Positions 17,901-28,700 of a DNA stretch of 64,000 bases are shown here, in pieces. The notes beneath the pieces are model-generated. The model ran no database searches. It saw nothing but the letters and a program-made list of their open reading frames with translations, and was not told the DNA's origin. This DNA comes from DATMNI01 sp963817515 (GTDB lineage: Bacteria; Acidobacteriota; Terriglobia; Bryobacterales; Bryobacteraceae): the NCBI GenBank assembly GCA_963817515.1, contig CAWFPJ010000035.1, positions 310,001 to 374,000 on the forward strand, read 5' to 3'. Positions within the stretch are counted from its first letter, which is position 1; each line of letters starts with the position of its first letter. A program made the translations under genes and the position numbers.

Positions 17901-18296
17901 CTCGGTCGAGGTGGTCGAAAGCAGCGGCACTGCGGCATCCACGGTAACCTCCTGCGAGGTGTCGCCCAGTTCCAGCGTGACGTTTACGGTGGACCGGTCA
18001 CCGGTATGCAGCGTCAGGCTGCCGATCACGAATGTCTTGAAGCCCTTGAATGCGGCGCTGAGCGTATATTCGGCCGGGTCGATGTTGGGAAATGAGTACT
18101 GGCCGGAAGCGTCGGTGGTGGCGGCCCGGCTGGCTGCTGTGCCCTTATTGCGGAGTGTGACCGCCACTCCGGGAATCGCGGCGCCCGAATTATCATTGAC
18201 GGTGCCCTCCAGAGTGGCCTGGCTAATTTGTGCATAGCAGCTCATCGCGCCGGCGATCAGCATTAAAGCGAAGCGAACGTTGCTGGTGCTTAACAT
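14969..18296 (-). CDS. TonB-dependent receptor, Oar-like (single-base frameshift near 3' end)
   Basis: A reconstructed outer-membrane receptor of about 1108 residues. It has a signal peptide, then a carboxypeptidase-regulatory-like domain (GTVNDNSGAAIPGV, about 30-110), a plug domain (about 115-240) and a long beta-barrel. The frame running from 18296 is open only to 15129. The natural barrel end (RAEFFNITNHP and a final aromatic FALKFFF) lies in the next frame, ending at 14969. Removing one base at about 15191 (A on the plus strand) joins SGRNT to LRADNLSQLDLS. It is the first gene of the receptor, cytochrome c, PQQ dehydrogenase set. The barrel end is essential for insertion, so an uncorrected shift would disable the receptor. 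Confidence 0.85.
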
Positions 18297-18350
18297 GGCA
18301 TCTCCTCGCTGACTGGGTTTCGGGTGGACAGGTGATAATCTGATTCGGTG

Positions 18351-19991
18351 ATGAAGATATTCCTTCTGGTCCGCGTGCTGGTCTGCTTGACAGCCTCGCT
18401 CGGTTTAGCCGCGTCCGGGGAACTCCGCTTCCGGGCCGAACGATTGCGTGGACCGGCTGAGGAAATCGCACGCCCGCCGGCGCATGTAAAAGACTTCGGC
18501 CTCATCAATCGGGTTCGATACCGCATCGCAAGCGGCAGTCCGGCCGCCGTAGAGCGCGAACCGGTGATCACGCCCGATCCACAGAAAGGCACACAGGCGC
18601 GCCCCACGCCGGTGGCGGGAGCGCCATGGATCCGCGAGGCCGTTGCGGCAGCTCCCGCCGGTGCGCAGATTATCGGTTGGGGCGATTTCGACAACGATGG
18701 AAGCGACGAGCTACTCATCGGCTGGCCCGCCATCGTCTGCAAGCGCAGCGGGGATGGCACGTGGGCTCGCATGGGCGCCGTACCAGCGTTAAAGCGCTCC
18801 GCAAACATTCGAATCGTCGATTCCAACCAGGACGGATTGGCGGACATCATCGCTCCGGACGCATCCGGCGCTACCGTATTTTGGAACGAGACGGCGCTTC
18901 CGTGGGTGCGGCACGTTATCGCCCAGGGCTTCCGCAGCCAGAGCGCCGCCGCCGCGGATTTCACGGGCGCCGGCCGCATGGATGTGATCAGCGGCGACAT
19001 TGAGAACGACCGCAAGATTACGCTCTTCCGCGCGCCCGATTGGAAGCCGACTTTGTTGGGGTCAGGCACTCGCGTTATCCAAAGTGCCGCGCTCGACATC
19101 GATGGCGACGGCCGGTTGGACTATATCGGCGCTCAGTACCGGCCGGGTAAGATCTTTTGGCTGGAGCATCCCCGGAATCCAATGACGGACCCCTGGCCGT
19201 TCCACCTGATCGACGACTTTACTAAAGGTGGAGTGGATGGCGTGCACGGGCTCGCTCTGGCCGATCTCGACGGCGACGGACGGCCCGAACTGCTGGCCGC
19301 CAGCGGCTGGAACGACGGCGATTTTCCGGATTCGATCGCCTGGTTTCGCATCCCCAAAGATCCGCGCAATGCCGCGCGGTGGGAGCGGTTCATCCTGGCG
19401 AATCGCGATGCCCCCGGATTTGGTCACTATCTCGGTGTGGGCGATGTCAACGGCGATGGGCGCATCGACGTGGCCAGCGCCGCCAAGAGCGGCCCGGACG
19501 GAAACTGGTTCGCCTGGTGGGAGCAGCCGGCCGATGTCACGAAACCGTGGACCAGGCATCTGATCTCCCGGAACCAGGAAGGCGCCACCAACATTCTGAT
19601 CGTGGACTTGAACGGAGATGGCAAGCTGGATTTTCTGGCCAGCCGGGGCCACGGAACCGGTGTGGTCTGGTTCGAAGCACCGGACTGGACTCCGCACGAA
19701 ATCAACACAACCTACATTGGACCGCACGGTTTGGCGGCGGGCGACATCAACGGCGATGGGCGTCCCGATTTTGTGGTCTGCTCCAAGGATTCGGGGATTC
19801 TGGCCTGGTTCGAAAACGACGGCCGGGGCCACTTCACCGAACATCGTATTCACGAGGACCAGTCGACCTACGAAGTCCGCCTGGTCGACATGAATGGGGA
19901 CGGGGCGCTCGATATCCTGGTCGCCGGCCAGGAGAGCCAGAATGTGGTCTGGTATGAAAACCGCCTGCACGTCGCCTCACCCCACAGATAG
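18351..19991 (+). CDS. Exported FG-GAP/VCBS-repeat beta-propeller protein
   Basis: A 546-residue secreted protein. A signal peptide (MKIFLLVRVLVCLTASLGLAA) is followed by about nine calcium-loop repeats of the form DxDGDGxxD. Examples are FDNDGSDEL, LDIDGDGRLD, ADLDGDGRPE, GDVNGDGRID, VDLNGDGKLD, GDINGDGRPD and VDMNGDGALD, alternating with WFE/WYE strands. This is the FG-GAP/VCBS seven-bladed propeller pattern, usually extracellular and ligand- or carbohydrate-binding. It is transcribed divergently from the TonB receptor with 54 bases between starts. A GTG directly before the ATG at 18351 could also start it. No catalytic residues are recognised. Confidence 0.85.
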   Translation: MKIFLLVRVLVCLTASLGLAASGELRFRAERLRGPAEEIARPPAHVKDFGLINRVRYRIASGSPAAVEREPVITPDPQKGTQARPTPVAGAPWIREAVAAAPAGAQIIGWGDFDNDGSDELLIGWPAIVCKRSGDGTWARMGAVPALKRSANIRIVDSNQDGLADIIAPDASGATVFWNETALPWVRHVIAQGFRSQSAAAADFTGAGRMDVISGDIENDRKITLFRAPDWKPTLLGSGTRVIQSAALDIDGDGRLDYIGAQYRPGKIFWLEHPRNPMTDPWPFHLIDDFTKGGVDGVHGLALADLDGDGRPELLAASGWNDGDFPDSIAWFRIPKDPRNAARWERFILANRDAPGFGHYLGVGDVNGDGRIDVASAAKSGPDGNWFAWWEQPADVTKPWTRHLISRNQEGATNILIVDLNGDGKLDFLASRGHGTGVVWFEAPDWTPHEINTTYIGPHGLAAGDINGDGRPDFVVCSKDSGILAWFENDGRGHFTEHRIHEDQSTYEVRLVDMNGDGALDILVAGQESQNVVWYENRLHVASPHR

Positions 19992-20084
19992 TGGGATATT
20001 AGCATGTCGGTCCCTGTTTTTGACCCCTTTTTTCCGCGCTTTGTGTGATACCATTTCGGACGGCATGGATGTGGCTGTTACAGC

Positions 20085-23000
20085 TTAAAACTGGATGCGC
20101 AGCCGGAGTTCGATCGTGCGCGCGCCCAGATAGCCTTTGGTGCTGGTGATCACGCCGACGGTTCCCGCCGAGGAAATATTTCCCGAAGGCGGCGCGAAGG
20201 TCGGATGATTGAAAAGGTTCTGTACCGCCACCATAAACGTGGTCAGGACGCGCTCGTGCGTTTTGAAGCTCTTCGAGACCGTCAGGTTGTGCACGTATAG
20301 CCCGGGACCAACCAGCGAGAATGGTGAGGCATTGCCATAGTGGCCGGCCTGCGGCACCACGAATGCCGATTGGTCAAACCAATGTTCCAGCGTGCGTTGG
20401 TCTGATGGCAGATTCCCGTTGCCGATTCGATCCGGAAGCCCTCCTACTGTGTTGGTATTGGAGGTATCGGTGCCCGAGAAACTGGGTGTGAAGAACTGGC
20501 CGGTCTCCATGATCGCGATCCAGTCGGCCTGCCAGCCGCCCAGCGCGAAATCGACCGCGCGCGGTGCGTTGGTAAGGAACCGCTTTCCATGTCCGAAGGG
20601 CATGGCCCAGACGGCGCTGACCACTCCCCGGAACTTCGAGGAGTACTGATCGTGGCTCCAGCGCATGGGCGCGTAGGGATCCTCAATGTTCTGATAGTTG
20701 AGGTAATTCGAAGTCCAGGTCCAGTGCGCATCGAAGGTGACCTGCCCGGCTCTGCGGCGGCCCTCCACCGTAAACGCATTGTAGTTGAGGGAGCCATTGT
20801 TGCGGTCGTAGGTCACGTTCACGAATTGTGTATACGGGCGCCGGCTTTGGGCGAAAGGAATCAGGCTGGCCTGGGGTTTATTGATGTTGACGTTGTAATT
20901 CAAGCCGCGGTCGCGCGCGCCTACGTACGACAGGCGAATGCCGATATCCTTGACCTGCCGTTCCACTGAGACATTAAACTGGTGGATCTTCCCGTTGTTG
21001 GTGTCGGTGGGGTAGCCGGTGATGCTCTGCGAAGCCACCGTCCCGGCGCCGGACGGAAACGGGTTCGGGAAGGCAAACAGCGGCTGTCCATTTTGGATGG
21101 CGTTAAAGAAGCTCTCAGAGATCTGAAACGGTCCGTTCGAGAGGTCCCTGGCAAAGCGTCCCAAAGTCTCTGTGAAGATCCCATAGCTGCCGCGCAACAC
21201 CGTCTTGTCGCCCCACGGCCGCCAGGCGAAACCGACGCGCGGATCGAAGTTATGCAGCGAGGGTGATTCCTGAGCATTGCCGGCAACCACATTGATGGTG
21301 CTGATCGGATAAAGCGGGCTCACCTTGCTCAGGGCGCTTTGCGGGACGACCACGTTGCCGGTGGTGGGATCCCAATTGTAGATCAGGCCGTCTTTGTAGT
21401 TGCTCGGCCCGAAGTGGTCCCAGCGTATGCCCAGATCCAGCGTCAGGCGTTTCGAGACCTTGAAGGAATCCTGCACGAATATACCGAGTTCGCTGTCAGT
21501 CTTGGTGCGCCCGATCAGCGGATTCAAACGCGAACTCTGGAACGGCAACCCCAGCAGGAAATCGGCGTAGCTGAATCCCGTGAGCGACCCGTTGAAGGTG
21601 AAGCTTCCATAGCTGCCGTCAGGCACCAGTGAGCTAAAAGAAGACTGGGGCTTATACTCGCCGCCGATCTTGAGGACGTGCTTGCCCTTGGCCCAGGTGA
21701 GCGTATCGGCCATGCCCCAATCGCGATCGTCGTTGGTAATTCCGCCCGCTTGTATGGCGATATTCGAAAAGCCGGAGATGGCCATAATAGGGAAGCCCAT
21801 GGCGCTCAGGCCCTGCGGGTTCACTCCGGTAATCCCCAACTTCTTGATCACCTCGTCTCCTTTGACTGGTGTGAAGCCGTTGACCGTATCGCCGTCGTTG
21901 AGAGTTTCTTTATAGATACCGAAGCGGGCCGTGTTCACCAGCGTGGGCGAGAACACATGCGTGTCCTCGACGGTGAGGTGGAGGTTGGGGCGAGTGCGAG
22001 TGCGGATGAGAGCCGGATAGTCGATGTAGCGAATGTAGCGGCCCCAGTTCTGGCTCAGCCGGCCGTGGATTGTATTCTTGTCGGAGATTTTGTGATCGAT
22101 GCGTTCAGTGATAAGGTCCCACCATCGAACGTCGCCGGGATAGGGGAAGAGGTAGCCGAAGTTGCGGGCCTGGTCGTGCGGGCCGCCCTGGTTTGGCGCG
22201 GGCAGATAATCGTTTTGCACCTGCTGCGAAACCGAATTGACGCGGCTGGTGGGAATAATATTGCCGGGGAACGGAGTATTGGTTAGCGGATCCTTGACGA
22301 TCACAGGTTTCGACTGCGCGAGTAATTCAGAGAAGTCACCGGCGCGCATTTCATTGGTGGGCACGTTGCGCGTATAGAAGATGCCGCCCGGCCAGCGTTG
22401 GCTGTTAAAGGAGGCGTAGAAGAACGTCTTGTCTCTGCGGATAGGCCCGCCGGCGCTGGCGACCATGGTGTGGGCCTTGGCGACGGGCTTGGTGCTGGCG
22501 AAGAAGTCACGCGCGCCCAGAGAAGAATTCTGGTGCCAGTAGCCCAGGTCCACGTGCAGCTTGTTAGTGCCGGATTTGGTGGTCATATCGAAGTAGCCCA
22601 CGCGAGCGAACTCGGCGCTATTGTTGACGGCTACCGCCACCACCTCCTGGATGTCGTGATAGTTGTTGATCTGATTGGTGGAGCCGTCATTGGTGTGGCC
22701 GTCCTGTCCCATCTGAATCTGACTTACAGGCTGGCCGGCCATCTGGATGCTGTAAACACCGCCGGCGTTCTGGATCATGGGAAGCGACACCAGCACGGCG
22801 TCGGGAGTGCGGCCATCGCCGATGAGCGGCAAGTCTTCGAACCGCTGTTTCTCGAAAGTCTCCTGGATCTTGCCTGACTCTGTGGCGATAACGGCGGCAT
22901 CGGCCTGCACCGTGACCTCAGCAGTGGCTGCGCCGATTTCGAGCGCGACATCGATCCGGCGGACCTGGCTGCTTTCGAGCACGATATGGTCGGCGATAAA

Positions 23001-23258
23001 CGTCTTGAACCCGGGATGGGTAGCCGTCAAGCGGTAGGAGCCGCGCGGCAGGTCGAGAATCTCATAGTCGCCGTTCTCAGTGGTTACAACTTCGCGCGTG
23101 AGATTGGTTTCCTGATTGACCGCAGCGATGTGGGCGTTCGCCACCACTGCGCCGGCAGGGTCGGTAGCGGTGCCGCGCAGAGTGGACACGGTCAACTGTC
23201 CCCAGACACTGATGGCCGGGACTATCCCAGCGAGAAAAAATAGACGGCAAAACCTCAT
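20085..23258 (-). CDS. TonB-dependent receptor, Oar-like
   Basis: A 1057-residue outer-membrane receptor, intact. It has a signal peptide (MRFCRLFFLAGIVPAISVWGQ), a carboxypeptidase-regulatory-like domain (LRGTATDPAGAVVANA, about 25-110), a plug (about 120-230) and a barrel ending in the alternating pattern ELRLRIQF. The ATG at 23258 is preferred over the frame opening at 23369, because a GGGGGAA ribosome site and the signal peptide fit it and the longer form overlaps the upstream gene. It lies 79 bases after a seven-haem TPR cytochrome. The substrate is unknown; the neighbourhood suggests carbohydrate or glycoconjugate uptake. Confidence 0.92.
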   Translation of the reverse strand: MRFCRLFFLAGIVPAISVWGQLTVSTLRGTATDPAGAVVANAHIAAVNQETNLTREVVTTENGDYEILDLPRGSYRLTATHPGFKTFIADHIVLESSQVRRIDVALEIGAATAEVTVQADAAVIATESGKIQETFEKQRFEDLPLIGDGRTPDAVLVSLPMIQNAGGVYSIQMAGQPVSQIQMGQDGHTNDGSTNQINNYHDIQEVVAVAVNNSAEFARVGYFDMTTKSGTNKLHVDLGYWHQNSSLGARDFFASTKPVAKAHTMVASAGGPIRRDKTFFYASFNSQRWPGGIFYTRNVPTNEMRAGDFSELLAQSKPVIVKDPLTNTPFPGNIIPTSRVNSVSQQVQNDYLPAPNQGGPHDQARNFGYLFPYPGDVRWWDLITERIDHKISDKNTIHGRLSQNWGRYIRYIDYPALIRTRTRPNLHLTVEDTHVFSPTLVNTARFGIYKETLNDGDTVNGFTPVKGDEVIKKLGITGVNPQGLSAMGFPIMAISGFSNIAIQAGGITNDDRDWGMADTLTWAKGKHVLKIGGEYKPQSSFSSLVPDGSYGSFTFNGSLTGFSYADFLLGLPFQSSRLNPLIGRTKTDSELGIFVQDSFKVSKRLTLDLGIRWDHFGPSNYKDGLIYNWDPTTGNVVVPQSALSKVSPLYPISTINVVAGNAQESPSLHNFDPRVGFAWRPWGDKTVLRGSYGIFTETLGRFARDLSNGPFQISESFFNAIQNGQPLFAFPNPFPSGAGTVASQSITGYPTDTNNGKIHQFNVSVERQVKDIGIRLSYVGARDRGLNYNVNINKPQASLIPFAQSRRPYTQFVNVTYDRNNGSLNYNAFTVEGRRRAGQVTFDAHWTWTSNYLNYQNIEDPYAPMRWSHDQYSSKFRGVVSAVWAMPFGHGKRFLTNAPRAVDFALGGWQADWIAIMETGQFFTPSFSGTDTSNTNTVGGLPDRIGNGNLPSDQRTLEHWFDQSAFVVPQAGHYGNASPFSLVGPGLYVHNLTVSKSFKTHERVLTTFMVAVQNLFNHPTFAPPSGNISSAGTVGVITSTKGYLGARTIELRLRIQF

Positions 23259-23337
23259 TACGATTCCCCCCGTTGAAGAGACTTGGACGGATACTAGCAG
23301 AGCCGGTCCCTTCTGCACAAGCTGTTTGTTTGTAAAT

Positions 23338-25680
23338 TTATCGGCCTGACTTAGCCGCTCGTAACGCATCCAGCGCAGCGGTGCGCACGTCCGGCCTCGG
23401 GCTCTGAGAGGCCGCTTGGAGATTGATTATAGCCGATTCGTAGCTGCCCTCGCCGAGCAAAAGTTTGCCCAGGTGCAGATGGGCCTCATAGTCGTACGGG
23501 GTGGACTGGATCACCAGTTCGAAATGCTGCTTCGCCTCAGTCTTCTCACCATGAGACATCAGGGCCAGGCCCAGGTTAAAGTGGGCCGCCGTCAGGCTGG
23601 GTTTGATCCGGATAGCCTGACGGTAGGCTTCGATCGCAGGCAGCGGTTTTCCGGTTTGGATCAGCACCATGCCCAGGCTTACGGCGGCCTCTGCCAGTAG
23701 CGGATCCAGTCGCAAGGCGGCCGACAACTGCGCTTCCGCCGCCGCGTAGAATTTCCTTTCCGCCAGCGCGCGCCCATAGTTGTAGCGTGCCACGGCATAG
23801 TCGGGATCGCTGTGAATGGCTCGCTCGAAGTGATACTTGGCTTGCTCGAAGTCGCCTTTCGCGTACAACATGCTGGCCAGGTTATTGTGGGCGGCGGCCG
23901 ACCCGGGTTGTAGCCGGATGGCGTTTCCCAGCGCCCCGATGGCTCCGGCCTGATCGCCCAGCCGTTCGAGGGCATTGGCCAGGTTGACGTACACCTCGGG
24001 GAGATCGGGGTCGATGCCGAGCGCGCTGCGCAGGGTTCGGACGGAGCGGTCCGGTCTGCCAGAACTCAGATACGCGGCGCCAAGCGCATTCAGCGTGGCG
24101 GCGTCCGGGGGTGCGGCGGCTTCCAGCGTTTTGATGGCATCCGTGAGCCGGCCCGCGTCGATCAGGGCCTGCGCGTAATTGCGACGCGCTGCTGGATAGC
24201 GAGGCTTGCGGCGCAATGCTTCCTCATAATACGGCAGCGCCGCCTGAGCCTGTCCCGCCTTCCAGTAAGCGTTTGCCAGTTCGAAGTAGAATTCGGCCTG
24301 CGCCGGCCGCCATGTCTCGATTGCCTGCCGTAGCCTTGGAATTCCAGCTTCGAGGTTGGCGCCATCCATCACTTGAGCAACCGCCAGGTAAAGATCGCTG
24401 TCGGCCCCGGCTGGCAGGCTGCGCGGGTACAGCAGCGTAACTTCACCTCGATAGGCGGTCCGGTCGGTGTCGTGCGTTTCGCGAAGAAGAACCGCCGCGT
24501 CATGCTTCGGATTTGCGCGCTGAATGTAATGATCGGTCATGACTGCATGCACCACGTCCTCAGTGCGCCGCTTGACCATGTGACACTCCAGGCAGGAAGA
24601 CTCTGCCGTATGCAACGGATGCAAAGTAGATAAGGGAGGCTTGGCAACATCGTGGCAGTTGAGGCAAGCGCGGGTGTAGCGGTGGGCTGCCGCGTCTCCG
24701 CGCGCCTCCGCATGCGGATTGTGACAAGTGATGCAGGTCAGGCTGCCGTTGCTCTTTCGATAGCAGGCGGATTTCAGCAGCCGGTAGGCCGCATGATCAA
24801 TCTCGAACTTGTCGTCATAACCCATCCCCGGAGCGTGGTCGAAATGGACGATGTAATTCGCCAGCGGTTCGCCCGGCCGGTAGGAAAACGCTCCGCGGTC
24901 AAAGCGCCGCACCGAGTAAGGAAGACGGCGGCTGGTGGATTCCAGATGACACTGGAAGCATATTTCGTTCTGCTTTTCCGGAGTGAGCCGCGCAGGATTC
25001 ACAATGGCGGCTCGGATCTCCGCCAGGGGTCTTCCGGCGGCGGCGCTTTGCACGTGTGGGCGTCCGGGGCCGTGACAGCGCTGGCAATCGATGCCTTCGG
25101 GAATCGCGCCGCGCAGAACCAGTCCGGCTCCGGCGTTGTCCTCGGTTCGCGGGTAGGCGTTGTGGCAAAAGAAGCATTCGCGATCCAGTTTGCGCCGAAA
25201 GTCCATGTGGTCCGCACGGTCGTACCCCGGATTCATGGCCCACGCTCCACCCTTGTCGCTATACCAGGCGAGCGGCAGTTCCAGCAGTTGACCGTCGGCC
25301 GTTTGATGCAGGTATGTGCGGGCGTGATTGCCCGAGCCAAGCACGAAATTAATTTCCATCTCGACGATGTTGGTCTCGCGGCCGTCGGGACCGATCTGGT
25401 GGCGTCGCTGGTAGAAGCGGCCGTCGCGTTGGTACATCGTGAAATGCTGGTCCGACGCTTCGTGGTAGTAGGTATTATTCCGTGAGAAGTCTTCTTCGAC
25501 GGCCACTTGCGACAGGCGGTGAAATGACCTCCCCATCCCTGTCCGCTGGTAGGCGTCGTAAATCTGCTGGTGACACCCGGCACAAGCCTTGGGCTCGAGG
25601 TAGCCGGACGGGGCCGGTTGGCAAACGCACGGCAGCGCTGCTCCCAACGAGGCGACGAGAAAAGCGGCCAAGCCTCGCAT
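23338..25680 (-). CDS. Seven-haem cytochrome c fused to TPR repeats
   Basis: A 780-residue exported protein. After a signal peptide (MRGLAAFLVASLGAALPCVCQ), the first 400 residues hold seven CxxCH haem sites: CAGCH, CFFCH, CQRCH, CFQCH, CITCH, CLNCH and CLECH. The layout is the cytochrome c554/NrfA-like fold with doubled CxxCH. The C-terminal 380 residues are about ten tetratricopeptide repeats (for example AHFNLGLALMSHGEKTEAKQHFE). Such fusions are common in acidobacteria and planctomycetes and of unknown redox role. The start at 25680 is chosen at the signal peptide; the frame is open to 25749. It lies between two TonB receptors on the same strand. Confidence 0.88.
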   Translation of the reverse strand: MRGLAAFLVASLGAALPCVCQPAPSGYLEPKACAGCHQQIYDAYQRTGMGRSFHRLSQVAVEEDFSRNNTYYHEASDQHFTMYQRDGRFYQRRHQIGPDGRETNIVEMEINFVLGSGNHARTYLHQTADGQLLELPLAWYSDKGGAWAMNPGYDRADHMDFRRKLDRECFFCHNAYPRTEDNAGAGLVLRGAIPEGIDCQRCHGPGRPHVQSAAAGRPLAEIRAAIVNPARLTPEKQNEICFQCHLESTSRRLPYSVRRFDRGAFSYRPGEPLANYIVHFDHAPGMGYDDKFEIDHAAYRLLKSACYRKSNGSLTCITCHNPHAEARGDAAAHRYTRACLNCHDVAKPPLSTLHPLHTAESSCLECHMVKRRTEDVVHAVMTDHYIQRANPKHDAAVLLRETHDTDRTAYRGEVTLLYPRSLPAGADSDLYLAVAQVMDGANLEAGIPRLRQAIETWRPAQAEFYFELANAYWKAGQAQAALPYYEEALRRKPRYPAARRNYAQALIDAGRLTDAIKTLEAAAPPDAATLNALGAAYLSSGRPDRSVRTLRSALGIDPDLPEVYVNLANALERLGDQAGAIGALGNAIRLQPGSAAAHNNLASMLYAKGDFEQAKYHFERAIHSDPDYAVARYNYGRALAERKFYAAAEAQLSAALRLDPLLAEAAVSLGMVLIQTGKPLPAIEAYRQAIRIKPSLTAAHFNLGLALMSHGEKTEAKQHFELVIQSTPYDYEAHLHLGKLLLGEGSYESAIINLQAASQSPRPDVRTAALDALRAAKSGR

Positions 25681-25785
25681 TCGGTTCAGACTTTCGGTTT
25701 GTGCACGGATAACTTCGATTGTATCCTTACCGTATTCGTTTGCCGGCACCGATTGCGTGACGGACTAACTAATTGAGGCCCATCC

Positions 25786-28700
25786 TTAGAAACTGACTCT
25801 GGCGTTGAACTGGACCACCCGGGCCCCATTGGCCTGCGAGCTGATCTTGCCAAAGCTGGTGGACGTGATGTTCGTGCTCGGGCCGCCAAAGATCGGATGG
25901 TTCAGGAAATTAATGGCATCGCATTGGAGCCTCAGCGTCCACCGTTCACGGAACTTGAACTCTCGCCGCAGGCTCACGTTGGGATTCCACACTGACGGGT
26001 TGCGAAGGCCGTACACCAGCACCGGCGGCGTATTTCCGTACGTGTATGCCGCCGGCGAAACGAAAGCGTTGACGTCCAGGAAGGCCGGCGGATTCGGCTC
26101 CCAGCAGGTCGCCGCTGCCATAGGCGCCATTGATTCTGACGGGCCCGCTAAAACTGGGGTTGAAGTTGGCATAGCAGGTCCCCGCGTTGGGCAGATTGCA
26201 CGCGGCGGTGATGAACCCGAATCCCGTCCCCGAGCGGTAGGTGAAGACTCCGGAAAATTCCCAGTCGCTGGCCAGCTTCCGCACCACCGCGTTGCCATCC
26301 GCGAAGCGGTGGCCTTTACCGAACGGCAGCCGGTATGCGAACAACAGGTTCAAGGCGGCGGCCGGATCCGTGGTTTGCGCCTCCTGGGTGATGTACCCGC
26401 TGCGCAGGCTGTTCATGTTGGTCATGGCTTTGGCCCACGTGAAATTGGCTTGCACCACCAGCCCCTGCGAAAGCGTCTTCCTGGTCACCACCTGCATTGA
26501 GTTGTAATTTACGTTGCCCCCTTGTCCCCACGGAACGCTCACGTTGGAGTATTGCGGGAACGACCGGAGCATTTGCGAAATCGTGCCTACATAGTTCGGG
26601 TAGGGAAGAGCGATGCCCGGAAATATCGCCTGCGCGGCCGACACATTCGCCGGTGTGGCCGAAGCGTTGAGAAGATTCCCCAGGGCCAGATACATTGGGG
26701 GCATCTGGTCCGACCAGTATCCCAGGGCTGGACCGCTGAGGCCCAGCGGCGAGGCGCTCAGGAAGTGAGCGTTGCTGCCGACATAGCTTACGTCCACGGT
26801 GAACGTGGAGCTGATGGCGCGCTGCACGCTGAAATTCCAGTTCTGAAACCGGGGAGGATGCGCCGAGTTTTGCGGGTTGCCCCAAGTGATAGAGCCCGCC
26901 GTGGCGCCGGTAGCGGTGTTAAAGCCGGTGTTCAACGAGGGGCTGAAAAAGGGGGCTTTCTGATAGGACGGCACGCCGTTCTGCCAGTTGTAGGCCGAAT
27001 CGTATGTATTGGGGCTTGCAAATGACACGTTGGCAACGTAGCCCAGCAGCCCGGTTCCGGTACTGCTGCCATAGCCTCCGGAGCCCCCCTGGCGCGTGTA
27101 CGTCATCATGTAGCCGGCTCGCAGTACGGTCTTGCTGTCAAGGCTGTAAGCCACTCCGGCACGCGGCCCGAAGCCCCTGTAATAGGCCGCGATGTTGTCC
27201 CGGCACTGGCAACTGTCGGCCCCGTAGCCGGCAAACTGCAGAATGCCTGGGAAGCCTCCCACAGCCGCATTTGGAATCGTCGGGTTCAGCCAGGACAAGT
27301 GGTCGGCCACATCCTTCCAGGTCGAGTTGTAATCCCACCGAAGTCCCAGGTTGATGGTCAGGCGAGGCGTAACTTTGTAGGCGTCCTGCACCCACAAACC
27401 ATAGGTGCGAAATCTCGGGCCCACCTCCGTGACCGCAGCATCGGTGATGTTGTTGGTATTGACCGCGCCCAGCAGGTAGCTGGCGTAGGGGTTGCCGGTG
27501 GTTGTCAGTAATGTGCCGGTGGGGCCGAAGCCCGCAGTCTGGTTATTGCTGAAACCCCATGAGGCGGTGCTGCCGTAGGTTTGATTCAATATATTTTCCG
27601 ACATCCACTGGGTCTGAAATCCGAACACCAGGGCATGCTTTCCCTTGGTCCATTCCGCCTGGTCCAACAGCGTAAGGTCGTTCATTGCCTGGTTGAAGGC
27701 CGGAGAATTGGAACCTCTCCAACTGGTGGGCGCGTTAGGACCGGCGAAGCTAAGAACCGGAAATGCCGACGCCGCTTCTCCAGGGGGTAAACCCGTGACG
27801 CCGGCCTTCTGCATCCAGTCCCCGTTAATGGTCACGTTAACGATGGGCACCCAGAGGCGTGAAAAGCTCAGGCCGATCTGGTTCAGCAGATTGGAAGTCG
27901 GCAGCCACGTGTATTTGGCCTGCGCCATCGTCGGGATTTCGTTGATCTGCCGGCCGTCGCCATACGGCAGGGGCAGCGTGGCAAGGCTGTAGAGGCTGGT
28001 GTTGGACTTTTGCCCGTGGCTGTACATGGCATAAAACCGGTGTTTGTCGCCCAGGTTCCAATCCACCTTGTCAGTGGTTTCGTTGATGTTGAAGTTGACC
28101 GGGTTGGAAGATATGAAGTTGTTCGTGAGGCTGTTGTTCCTGGGAGTGGGCAGGTTGGCTTGCAAGAAGTTGGAGGCTGCCGAAATGCGGCTGGCCGGAA
28201 TGATATTGCCCGTAAACGGCAATCGCGAGCAGACTCCGGCAGACGTGCACATTTGCGAGGCTGGATCGTAATTCACTACCGGGAGCGCGCTGAAATCCCC
28301 GGCTCGCTCCGCCATCGTCGGTATCGTAAAAACCGCTGGGGTGCTGTTGGTGCGTCTTCGGAATCCGTCATAGGACCCAAAGAAGAAGATTTTGTTCTTC
28401 TTGATCGGACCGCCGACTGTGACCCCAAACTCGTTCTGTTCCTCCTGCGGACGCGCAGTGGAAAAGAATGTGCGGGCGTCCAGATCGGTGTTGCGGAAGT
28501 ATTCGAACACCGCGGCATGCAAATCATTGGTCCCCGACTTCAGCGTGAAGTTGGTGGCGCCCTGCCCGGTGTACTGTACCGAGGCGCCGGCCCCCACCAG
28601 TTGGAACTGGTCCACGGCTTCGATCGACATACCCTCCTGCAGGTAGCGCGTCTCGCCTTGCAGAACCGGATTGGTCAGCGGCATGCCTTCAACGTAAACC

